A stretch of 22,954 bases of DNA from a virus. The notes beneath the pieces are model-generated. The model made no database searches. It was not told where the DNA came from and worked only from the letters and a program-made list of their open reading frames with translations. Positions 14,762 through 21,672 of this stretch are shown here, piece after piece (the first letter of the stretch is position 1; every line of letters starts with the position of its first letter). The position numbers and the translations under genes were made by a program. The stretch spans positions 1 to 22,954 of IMG/VR virus record IMGVR_UViG_3300020056_001790, one strand, 5' to 3'.

Positions 14762-15608
14762 TTATTTGTCCTAAAAGTCTATCTAAAGGTAATCCTGCTG
14801 ATATTTCTTCAACCGTATACTCTGTCCAAGCATAATCATTTAACCATTGTTGTCTATCAGGATAAGGAATATTTTGTAACTGTCTTACATTATTCATAGC
14901 AACTGGATATGCAAGACTGCTTGGTCCTACAAGAGCAGGAACTCCATTTATTACGCTATGTATACCAGGGTTACTGCTATAACTTACAGTAGCGTGTATT
15001 CTTTCAAAGTTCAAATCGAAATCATCATATGTATTGTCAATATGTCTAGGTTCTTGTCTGATAACATTTTTATATTGATGTTCTATTGCTTCTAATCTGC
15101 AACGAGGGTGCGGACGAAATATAATAGGCAAATCAGAAACAGTTTGGAGTGCCCATATTGTATCCATTACCCATTTGCTCATTCGAGGCATGTCTCTCCA
15201 CTGAAGACTCTTTTCGTGTTGTCCGCAGATTAGTAAGTATTCGCCTTGTTTACGCCAGGGTCTTAAAAATAACCCCTGACTTTCAGCTCTACTATTATCC
15301 ATACCAGTAGGACCGAAATAAGCATCACGATTAATTCCATTTAATCCTACCTTCCAAGTTGTGCCACGTTTTATGCCACCTACTTCTAAAACAATCACAG
15401 GCTTATCGTGTTTTTGACATGCATCCCATACTTCTTTGTTTCTTAACATACGTCCGTGAAATAACACACTCCATATTACATGTACATCAGCATCTTCTAT
15501 TCCACCTTTAATAGATGTAAATCCTTTGTTTAAAAGACTTTTTTCAAATGCATCAAATATAGGCTTGCTATTTAAAGCACCGTATTCTCTCCACAATCTA
15601 AACTTCAT
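14754..15608 (-). CDS. RPHP-motif glycosyltransferase-like protein (KpsS/KpsC-like), copy 1
   Basis: A 284-residue protein with the C-terminal architecture of capsule polysaccharide KpsS/KpsC-type transferases. These include an ILLICGQ-like strand (YLLICGQ, 124-130), a helix with WVMDTIWAL, then LPIIFRPHPR (160-169), then a strand-loop-helix VSYSSNPGIHSVINGVPAL (208-226). Known KpsC and KpsS transfer beta-Kdo from CMP-Kdo, and kdsA and kdsB are in this window, so a Kdo-related transfer is a reasonable inference but not shown. Two related proteins follow. The ATG at 15608 has no Shine-Dalgarno sequence but lies at the predicted +1 of a near-consensus promoter. It diverges from a plus-strand glycosyltransferase. 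Confidence 0.65.
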   Translation of the reverse strand: MKFRLWREYGALNSKPIFDAFEKSLLNKGFTSIKGGIEDADVHVIWSVLFHGRMLRNKEVWDACQKHDKPVIVLEVGGIKRGTTWKVGLNGINRDAYFGPTGMDNSRAESQGLFLRPWRKQGEYLLICGQHEKSLQWRDMPRMSKWVMDTIWALQTVSDLPIIFRPHPRCRLEAIEHQYKNVIRQEPRHIDNTYDDFDLNFERIHATVSYSSNPGIHSVINGVPALVGPSSLAYPVAMNNVRQLQNIPYPDRQQWLNDYAWTEYTVEEISAGLPLDRLLGQINV

Positions 15609-15614
15609 GAGTAA

Positions 15615-15643
15615 ATAATAACATATTTTAAAAGGAACGTCAA
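15615..15643 (-). promoter_or_regulatory. Near-consensus sigma70-type promoter giving a leaderless mRNA
   Basis: On the minus strand TTGACG (15643-15638) is followed by exactly 17 bases and TATTAT (15620-15615), a 5/6 and 5/6 match to the bacterial consensus with optimal spacing. The expected start, about seven bases downstream, falls on the A of the ATG at 15608, which has no ribosome-binding site. The -35 overlaps the start codon of the divergent plus-strand gene. Confidence 0.5.
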
Positions 15644-16464
15644 TGTCAATTACAGTAGTATCAACATTTCATAAACCGGTTTTAGATTTATATGGACAAA
15701 GATTTGTTGACAGTTTTAGCCAAAACATAGATAAAAATATTAAACTACTGTTGTATGCGGAAGATTGTGTTCCTGGGAGTAATGATTCTCGTATTACCAT
15801 ATTAGACCAAAAAACTAGTTTACCAAAACTTTTAGCATTTAAACAGCGTTGGAAAGATGTGCCAAAAGCAAACGGCAAATGTCCTCCAGAAATCAAAGCT
15901 CGTCGTCCAAGAGATTGGCACAAAGAGTTTAAATGGGATGCTATAAGATTTGCTAATAAAGTATATGCAGTATTTGATGCTGCCGAACGCTGTGATACAG
16001 ATTGGATTGTGTGGATGGATGCAGATACATTTGTACACTCAGCTTGGTCATATGAAAACTTTAAATATTTCTTACCTGAAAAAACTTGGCTTGCTTATAT
16101 GGGCAGGGGTAAAAAATGGCCAGAATGCGGTTTCTATGGTATCAACTTAAAAACAAAAGTTGGAAAAGAGTTTTTAAAAGAGTTTGAACATGTATACGAA
16201 CATGCTGAATATGGAATATTCAGAATGGAAGAATGGCATGACAGTTATGTTTTTGATGAAGTTTTAAAAAAGATTAAAAACAAATATCCAAATGAACTGA
16301 TTAATAATATAAGTGGAAACTTGATAAACGGCGAAGGACACCCTATCATTAATAGTGATTTAGGAAAATACATTGATCACTTAAAAGGCGATAGAAAAGA
16401 AATAGGCAAGAGTAATAAACCAAAAGATCTTATTGTAAAACGCAAAGAAGCCTATTGGCAATAG
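15643..16464 (+). CDS. DxD glycosyltransferase on the opposite strand
   Basis: A 273-residue GT-A type glycosyltransferase with ITVVSTFHKPVLDLYGQR at the N-terminus and the metal-binding MDAD in WIVWMDADTFV (122-132). Later parts include GFYGINLKTKVGKEF and RMEEWHDSYVFDEV. The opening and the NDSRITILD segment (47-55) match the minus-strand glycosyltransferase at 9988, so the two are paralogues with different surroundings. The ATG has AAAGGAA upstream. It is divergent from the first RPHP gene across 34 bases. It converges on the second RPHP gene with a 13-base overlap, where both genes end in CAATAG within one short palindrome. Its strand makes it a likely separately regulated or newly inserted gene (inference). 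Confidence 0.75.
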   Translation: MSITVVSTFHKPVLDLYGQRFVDSFSQNIDKNIKLLLYAEDCVPGSNDSRITILDQKTSLPKLLAFKQRWKDVPKANGKCPPEIKARRPRDWHKEFKWDAIRFANKVYAVFDAAERCDTDWIVWMDADTFVHSAWSYENFKYFLPEKTWLAYMGRGKKWPECGFYGINLKTKVGKEFLKEFEHVYEHAEYGIFRMEEWHDSYVFDEVLKKIKNKYPNELINNISGNLINGEGHPIINSDLGKYIDHLKGDRKEIGKSNKPKDLIVKRKEAYWQ

Positions 16465-17381
16465 TTTCTCATATGTTTCCAGCAAGAGCCGTTTGCAAGT
16501 TCCTCGAAGTTCCAATGGAACATACTAATACGTTGTAACCAACGTTCTCTATCATACAAGTTTGGATTTTCAATCAATCTAAAATCAGTATTACTTACTT
16601 CTCTATTTTGGCTGCTTTCAGGATCTGTTACAAACGAATGATAACCTTGTATAATAGGTCCAACTGCTGCGCTGCTATTATGATTTACAACTGCCCATGC
16701 TTTTGAAAGTTCTTCTTCTAAAGATTTTCCTTGTAAACTTATTTTGACATTAGGTAGATTTTTAAGTCTAGTTTTGTTTACGTTTAGATATATTGGTGCT
16801 TTTTTATCTCCAGGATGTGGTCTAACTAAAATAGGTCTATCGCTGTGTTGTCTAATCTTGCTTATTGTATCTAGTGCCCATTGTTCGACGTCATATCCTT
16901 TCATGCTCCAGCCGCCTTGACGCTGAAGCATTAATATAATCCATTTACCTTGTTGTTTTGTATCTTCTATTTTTATGCCAAGATGCTTGCTTATTTGTCT
17001 CCAACGTTTTGGATTAATATTATCATCGCAGTACAATCCTGTTTGTGGAAATACACCATTAAAACTATACCTTAAATAACCAAAAGGATTTGTTTTATCT
17101 TTATAGTTAAACAAACTTGCATCTGCACAAGCAACAAATTTTTGTTTTTGTATTTGTGTATCTATTACAGTTTTACGTAATCTTAAATGAGGAGAGCTAA
17201 TGTTGTCGTATACCCATCCTTGTATAACTCCTACATCGCAATCTTCTATAGTATTTCCTGTGTGCAGTATGCCTTGATCTCCTGCGGCATTTACTCCTTG
17301 TGCAAACTTAATAAGCAGCTCTGTTTTTTGTTTATTACTATTTCGAGCTGGAACACTATTATAATAACTAACTACTTTCAT
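16452..17381 (-). CDS. RPHP-motif glycosyltransferase-like protein, copy 2
   Basis: A 309-residue paralogue of the 14754 gene. WIILMLQRQGGWSM (147-160) is followed by a VEQWALDTI helix, then RPILVRPHPGDKK (182-194), then AVVNHNSSAAVGPIIQGYHS (230-249), the same strand-helix-RPHP-strand-Ser/Asn order. The N-terminal half (MKVVSYYNSVPARNSNKQK, CDVGVIQGWVY) has no motif I know. A GT-B-like transferase acting on a surface glycan is inferred. It overlaps the next copy's 3' end by 14 bases at its start. Confidence 0.62.
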   Translation of the reverse strand: MKVVSYYNSVPARNSNKQKTELLIKFAQGVNAAGDQGILHTGNTIEDCDVGVIQGWVYDNISSPHLRLRKTVIDTQIQKQKFVACADASLFNYKDKTNPFGYLRYSFNGVFPQTGLYCDDNINPKRWRQISKHLGIKIEDTKQQGKWIILMLQRQGGWSMKGYDVEQWALDTISKIRQHSDRPILVRPHPGDKKAPIYLNVNKTRLKNLPNVKISLQGKSLEEELSKAWAVVNHNSSAAVGPIIQGYHSFVTDPESSQNREVSNTDFRLIENPNLYDRERWLQRISMFHWNFEELANGSCWKHMRNYCQ

Positions 17382-18180
17382 TTACTATATTCCATGCATA
17401 ACCACTTACCATTTCCGCTGCGGTAAACTGACAATAGGAAAGATGTTTTGCAAATGCTAGTACTTCTCCTTTTGTAGGAATATGTAAACTTCTAACATCG
17501 GATATATGTGTGTTACATAAAACTGTTGCTGCATTTGGTGCTAATGCAATAGCAGGTTTGCTCATTAATAATGCCTCTGTTGCAGCAATACTATTAAATG
17601 TTACTAAACAAACAGCATCTTCTAATGCTTGCCATATTGTATCATTATTAACTCTGTCTTCTCTACTAGGTTTTAGCCTTACCTTAATGGGTATATTTGT
17701 ATAAGTTTTAATCTGGTCGAGTGTTTCTTCCATCCATTGATTTAAATCTCTACCATAAAACTTCATTACCTTTTCACTAGGAGGACAAACCAATATATAA
17801 CTACCCCCTGTTGGTTTTGTATAACTCCAATTTAGTTTACGTAATCTGTCCATTGATCTATCTTTTATTGGACCTAGATTTTGTAATGCATTTTTTGTAA
17901 TGCGATGATATTCTTTTTTCTTGCCAGGTTGAATATAACCTGTATCTATCGCATAAAATGTTCTGCCTATTGACATACATTGTTTTAGAGCTTTTTGACT
18001 AGTGCCTCCTAAGCCTCTTATAACTAAGTCGTTATCGGTATTTTCTTCGGTTTTCCAATCACTAATGATTCCGCCAGCACCTAAAATAAAATCTCTACAA
18101 TACGGATCGTAAATGTCGCCTTTTTTATCGTAGTTAAAATCACCTGGATCAGGTATAATGCTTGCAACTTTTACACCCAT
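17368..18180 (-). CDS. RPHP-family glycosyltransferase-like protein, copy 3 (divergent motif)
   Basis: A 270-residue third member of the family. SYILVCPPSEKVM (127-139) is followed by LNQWMEETL, then IPIKVRLKPSRED (163-175), where RPHP has become RLKP, and VTFNSIAATEALLMSKPAI (193-211). Loss of the His in the motif could mean changed or lost activity. The ATG at 18180 has AGAGGT about seven bases upstream, a good Shine-Dalgarno sequence. The frame nevertheless stays open upstream for more than 45 codons, through to an A9 tract in the end of the previous gene, without another ATG, GTG or TTG. Confidence 0.6.
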   Translation of the reverse strand: MGVKVASIIPDPGDFNYDKKGDIYDPYCRDFILGAGGIISDWKTEENTDNDLVIRGLGGTSQKALKQCMSIGRTFYAIDTGYIQPGKKKEYHRITKNALQNLGPIKDRSMDRLRKLNWSYTKPTGGSYILVCPPSEKVMKFYGRDLNQWMEETLDQIKTYTNIPIKVRLKPSREDRVNNDTIWQALEDAVCLVTFNSIAATEALLMSKPAIALAPNAATVLCNTHISDVRSLHIPTKGEVLAFAKHLSYCQFTAAEMVSGYAWNIVNESS

Positions 18181-18317
18181 GTTTTTTACCTCTATTTTAT
18201 CTTCACTTGTAAACCATTTTTCTTGTGGATCAATCTTATCATATAAACTTGCATTTAGATTTGCTTTTATAACATCAGAGTAAGTAGTATTATTAATATA
18301 CCTAGGACGTTCTTTCT
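18181..18317 (-). other. Open in-frame stretch between two genes
   Basis: These 137 bases, the longest gap in the window, read on the minus strand as an uninterrupted frame in phase with the gene starting at 18180. The translation looks like ordinary protein (segments RPRYINNTTYSDVIKANLNA, SLYDKIDPQEKWFTSEDKIE). It has no start codon of its own. It is reached from the upstream glycosyltransferase by a -1 shift at the A9 tract. It may be a displaced C-terminal tail of that gene or an N-terminal extension of the next one. Confidence 0.5.
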
Positions 18318-19052
18318 CTAGTCTGACCTTTTTTTTTGATCTTCTAGTTCCTTGGTGAGATACAAGCGTTCTGCTTTGTAATACTCATTTGCATATTCGC
18401 AGTCTTGATAATCTTCAAACCAAGGACCACCTTCTGTGTAATGTAGTGCTTTTGGTTTACCATCGTCTGGCTCTTTGTACCAGCCAACTAGCCAGTTCCA
18501 CTCGTGACTGATTGCTCCAATCTTGTCATCGTCTAACCAACTAAATCTATGAAACCATGCACCAGTTTTGTGTTCATCATTTACACACTCGGGTGTAAGA
18601 ATACTATTGTCAGGATGGCCTGCGTTAAACAAAACTGCACTACTCCAGTTTTTTCTTGGATAAATGTGCTGATCTTTTCCATCCATCTTTGTGCCAGCTT
18701 TTGGAGTGTAATCGTGTTGCGCACACATGACTGCAAACTTGTCATTTGTTTTGGCAAACAACTTTGCAACATCATCTAGGAAAATAAAATCACAATCGAT
18801 AAACAAAGCCCATCCCTCAAAGTTTGCAAGTCTAGGAACTAAGAATCTTGTAAAAGTAAATTCTGTGCTTGCAAGTGTATCTACTGCACGAGTATACATT
18901 CCATCTCTGCGTAAGTTATGTTGTTTTAATGGTATTACTTTTACAGGCACAGATGCATGTTTCAAAATACTTGCTTTACATGCTTGAAATGCAATATCTT
19001 CTCTACTGTCCCATCCAACATATATTCTAAGTGGTTCAATCTCTTCGCTCAA
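18318..19052 (-). CDS. DxD glycosyltransferase (GT8-like)
   Basis: About 244 residues from TTG 19052; an ATG at 19058 is the alternative but lies only one base after GGAG, while the TTG is seven bases away. Motifs (numbered from the ATG) are LRIYVGWDSRED (10-21), YTRAVDTLASTEFTFTRFLV and DCD in LFIDCDFIFLDD (85-96). GAISHEWNWLVGWY and ALHYTEGGPWF then follow the usual order of small GT-A hexosyltransferases of bacteria and marine phages. It overlaps the nucleotidylyltransferase-cupin gene by about 17 bases. Its C-terminus (KELEDQKKRSD) ends abruptly just after the A9 tract, so the natural end may be longer. Confidence 0.78.
   Translation of the reverse strand: MSEEIEPLRIYVGWDSREDIAFQACKASILKHASVPVKVIPLKQHNLRRDGMYTRAVDTLASTEFTFTRFLVPRLANFEGWALFIDCDFIFLDDVAKLFAKTNDKFAVMCAQHDYTPKAGTKMDGKDQHIYPRKNWSSAVLFNAGHPDNSILTPECVNDEHKTGAWFHRFSWLDDDKIGAISHEWNWLVGWYKEPDDGKPKALHYTEGGPWFEDYQDCEYANEYYKAERLYLTKELEDQKKRSD
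18329..18337 (-). other. A9 slippery tract at the end of a glycosyltransferase gene
   Basis: The minus strand reads GATCAAAAAAAAAGG, in frame as GAT CAA AAA AAA AGG, followed three codons later by TAG. A -1 slip, or an A10 version of the run, enters the open frame at 18181-18317 and continues into the gene ending at 17368. A AAA AAA is a slippery heptamer of the type known to support -1 frameshifting in bacteria and phages. Confidence 0.5.
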
Positions 19053-19800
19053 TATCATTCTCCGTTAGTTCTTTTCCCATCCAAACTTCAACTACTTTAG
19101 CATCTTTGTTGTCAATGTTAACTGCCTTGTGCCACCAGCCAACAGGAATATCAATACTGTCTCCTGGTGTTAGTAGTGTGCTAGTTCTTCTGCCTATTTT
19201 ATCTTCAAGGAACATATTTATAACACCGTCAACTACATGCCAATGTTCACTGCGTTTGAAGTGGCGCTGATCGCTTAGTGCCTTTCCTTGATAAAATGTA
19301 AGTTCTTTAACCTGCCATTCGCCGTTGCGATCTAATATTTTATATTCGCCCCAAGCACGTTTGGTTACAGGCTTTTCCCAGTTTTTTAATATCCAACTCG
19401 AACTGTTCTTTTTATCTTCTCCGCCAACACCAAATACAAAATCTACGTCTTTGTGATCGCCATATATTTTTTGTTCAGGTATTTCTCCGTCAACTCTATC
19501 TCCACCGTTAGCGACAATCAACTTACCACTGTTTGTAGCCAGCAAATAGCCAATGGCTTGTGTTGTACCTCCGGTATCATCGTCTTTAACAAGTATAACC
19601 TCGTCTACCATATCTAGATGCTTAACGATATTTGCTCTTTCAACAAGTGGCATAAATGGCTTGCCTTTTTTATTAACAAGCCATTCGTCACTGTTGAGTC
19701 CAACAACCAGTTTATCTCCTAGTTGCTTTGCTGCTTTGAAATATTCAATATGTCCGCTATGTAGTGGATCAAATCCGCCTGTAACTAATACTGTGGTCAT
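19036..19800 (-). CDS. Nucleotidylyltransferase-cupin fusion
   Basis: A 254-residue two-domain protein. Residues 1-135 form a cytidylyl/adenylyltransferase of the RfaE/HldE C-terminal type, with TGGFDPLHSGHIEYF (7-21) holding the HxGH site and LVVGLNSDEWL (31-41). Residues 145-250 form a cupin of the type II mannose-6-phosphate isomerase kind, with RAWGEYKIL (148-156), HFKRSEHWHVVDG (180-192) and GWWHKAVN (221-228). HldE makes ADP-heptose; the fused cupin suggests another nucleotide-sugar or alditol product. The start is taken as ATG 19800, directly at the first strand; an upstream ATG at 19845 would overlap the previous gene by 35 bases. Coupled genes on both sides encode a glycosyltransferase and a methyltransferase. 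Confidence 0.82.
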   Translation of the reverse strand: MTTVLVTGGFDPLHSGHIEYFKAAKQLGDKLVVGLNSDEWLVNKKGKPFMPLVERANIVKHLDMVDEVILVKDDDTGGTTQAIGYLLATNSGKLIVANGGDRVDGEIPEQKIYGDHKDVDFVFGVGGEDKKNSSSWILKNWEKPVTKRAWGEYKILDRNGEWQVKELTFYQGKALSDQRHFKRSEHWHVVDGVINMFLEDKIGRRTSTLLTPGDSIDIPVGWWHKAVNIDNKDAKVVEVWMGKELTENDIERRD

Positions 19801-19810
19801 ACGGTATTTA

Positions 19811-20434
19811 CTACTTCCAACCGAATATGTAATCTTTTCTGACATTACCTAAGGACACTGCACCTAGTTCTCGCAAATAGTCTGCTGCTTGATATTTTGA
19901 TTCAGGATGCTGTTCTACTATAACAATAGGTTTGTATTTTAGTATTGTATCTTTACCGCCTTTGACTACTTCTAGTTCGTGACCTTCACAGTCAATTTTT
20001 AACATTCCAAACTTAGGTAAATCTAAACTATCTAATGTCTTAATATCAATAGTGCCTTGTCCTACTTTGCTTACAAAACTACCGCCTGTGTTTTCACTAT
20101 CATAGGTCATAGTAACTTTGCTATTGGTAGATCCAAGTGCAAACTTATTAATCTCTACAGGTAAATCTTTACAGTTCATTTCTAAACAACTATAAACTTG
20201 TTCAAGTGGTTCAAATGCAATAACTCGATTAAACTTTTCTACTAAATGTTTAGACCATAATCCAACGTTTGCACCCACATCAACTGCAATATCAAAGTCT
20301 TTTACATATTTGTATGCTTCTGCTCTAGTATCGTCTTGGTATTGTGGAGGCCCACCTTTTTTTATTCTTTTTGCTATAAGACGTTCAAAATGCTCATCGG
20401 TATCGGGCATCCAATATTCAAAAACTTTTTTCAT
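19811..20434 (-). CDS. FkbM-family methyltransferase
   Basis: A 207-residue SAM-dependent methyltransferase. AVDVGANVGLW (50-60) is the SAM-binding loop, VIAFEP (71-76) holds the acidic ribose ligand, and TLDSLDLPKFGMLKIDCEGH (around 135-153) is the FkbM signature, followed by VVKGG and KPIVIVEQHPE. FkbM proteins methylate oxygens of sugars and natural products. Here it probably methylates a surface glycan made by the neighbouring glycosyltransferases (context inference). It overlaps the methyltransferase gene before it by four bases. Confidence 0.85.
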   Translation of the reverse strand: MKKVFEYWMPDTDEHFERLIAKRIKKGGPPQYQDDTRAEAYKYVKDFDIAVDVGANVGLWSKHLVEKFNRVIAFEPLEQVYSCLEMNCKDLPVEINKFALGSTNSKVTMTYDSENTGGSFVSKVGQGTIDIKTLDSLDLPKFGMLKIDCEGHELEVVKGGKDTILKYKPIVIVEQHPESKYQAADYLRELGAVSLGNVRKDYIFGWK

Positions 20435-20985
20435 GATTTTTCCAATACAACAATATATTTTACAACATGTCTTGGAGGTCCTTTTTTAACTTTGGCATAT
20501 CTTTCAGTTATTTCTTCATGAATAATATTCCATCCATTTAATGATTCTATTTTTTTCTTCCACCATTTAGGATTTTCAATAATTAAATGGGCATTACGAC
20601 CGTCACTTAATGCTTTCTTTGCAGGATGACATGCTATTAAATGATATTGATATCTTGTAGATCTAGCACACAAATCATTAAGTGTTTCATCAATCAAATC
20701 AGGCTCAACATGTTCTAAAACATCACTGCTGTAGGTTAACTCAACTTCCTTAGGTAAAGGATTAGGAAATGTAGCAGGATCGAATGTATGTAAATCTATT
20801 TCAGGATATGTTTGAGATATAGTAGCACTGGTATGTCCTTTACCTGCGCCAAAATCTAAAAAACTTTTTATATTATTTTCTTTAATAATCTTATGAACTA
20901 TTTCGGGAATATTTCTATTTAACCCAAATGTTTTTTTATTGTGTAGAGTTTTTAACTCTTCTAAATACTCTTTTGAATATGACAT
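20431..20985 (-). CDS. Class I SAM-dependent methyltransferase
   Basis: A 184-residue Rossmann methyltransferase. SFLDFGAGKGHTS (41-53) is motif I, LHTFDP (65-70) has the acidic residue of motif II, and YSSDVLEHVEP (85-95) is the motif IV/post-IV region common in Methyltransf_11-like enzymes. The target is not evident; location beside the FkbM gene and glycosyltransferases suggests a sugar. The ATG has AGGAAG about five bases upstream, inside the uvsY stop region. It is the first carbohydrate-type gene after the uvsX-uvsY core. Confidence 0.8.
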   Translation of the reverse strand: MSYSKEYLEELKTLHNKKTFGLNRNIPEIVHKIIKENNIKSFLDFGAGKGHTSATISQTYPEIDLHTFDPATFPNPLPKEVELTYSSDVLEHVEPDLIDETLNDLCARSTRYQYHLIACHPAKKALSDGRNAHLIIENPKWWKKKIESLNGWNIIHEEITERYAKVKKGPPRHVVKYIVVLEKS

Positions 20986-20993
20986 TTAACTTC

Positions 20994-21449
20994 CTAAAGT
21001 GTTGCATCTTCCATGCCTGCTACTCTTAACTTTACTATATTAGTTATCTGCCATTGCTTTTGATCTAGAGCTTTTAGAACACCTAACCATTTATTACGCA
21101 TTAATGCAAACTCGTTTATAATTTTTTCATAGTCGCAAACATCTTTTTCTCCATCGACATATTTTTCTACATCGCGACTGCTTAATGCACGTTGATAGTT
21201 TTCAAGATATTTTTTAAAATATGAGCTGCGTAGTTTTCGCAGCTCAATATTCATATATTCAAGGATTGCTTCTATCTCTTGAAGCTGATTAAAACGATGT
21301 TCAACAATACCTGGCATTTCAGATGCTGCTTTTTCAACATTGCCTTTTAACTTTACCTCAGTTTTTGCTGTTGCTAGTTCAGTTTCAAAATGTTGTATTG
21401 CTGCAGGTATTAAACTAATATCTCTGCTAACACGGCTATACCAACCCAT
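20994..21449 (-). CDS. uvsY: UvsY-type recombination mediator
   Basis: T4 UvsY loads UvsX onto gp32-coated single-stranded DNA. This 151-residue, mostly helical, charged protein has a C-terminal half (YQRALSSRDVEKYVDGEKDV, then INEFALMRNKWLGVLKALDQ, then NIVKLRVAGMEDA) whose spacing resembles T4 UvsY (137 residues), including the glycine-rich/acidic stretch before the long helix and the final short helix. Position supports it: it follows uvsX with one small gene between. Sequence identity to T4 UvsY is low by eye, so context carries much of the call. Confidence 0.75.
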   Translation of the reverse strand: MGWYSRVSRDISLIPAAIQHFETELATAKTEVKLKGNVEKAASEMPGIVEHRFNQLQEIEAILEYMNIELRKLRSSYFKKYLENYQRALSSRDVEKYVDGEKDVCDYEKIINEFALMRNKWLGVLKALDQKQWQITNIVKLRVAGMEDATL

Positions 21450-21450
21450 A

Positions 21451-21672
21451 TTAATCCCAGTCGTCTTCGTCGTAATCGTCGTCTACATCTAAGTAATATT
21501 GAATAGCATTATCTAAATCTTTATCATTACCTAGCGATTCTTTTAGTACGATATCATCAACTCCATAGTCTGCAAGTAGATCAACAAACTTTTCTGCTGT
21601 TATTTCTACTTGTTTTTTATCTAAGTTTGGCTTAAACAAGTTCCAGATATCAACAATCTGTTCTTCATTCAT
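21451..21672 (-). CDS. Small acidic protein between uvsX and uvsY
   Basis: A 73-residue acidic protein ending in a dense run of Asp and Glu (DVDDDYDEDDWD). The rest is predicted helical (VDIWNLFKPNLDKKQVEITA, FVDLLADYGV). Its ATG overlaps the uvsX stop (ATGAATGA context) and its stop is one base before the uvsY ATG, so all three are coupled. The acidic tail resembles those used to mimic DNA or contact ssDNA-binding proteins, which would fit a modulator of the UvsX-UvsY system, but this is inference. I know of no named family. Confidence 0.6.
   Translation of the reverse strand: MNEEQIVDIWNLFKPNLDKKQVEITAEKFVDLLADYGVDDIVLKESLGNDKDLDNAIQYYLDVDDDYDEDDWD

Noticed and set aside
18181-18317. Small RNA or regulatory leader in the longest gap
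   Set aside because: No stable hairpin or promoter is seen, and the sequence reads as an uninterrupted protein-like frame, so a coding explanation is preferred.
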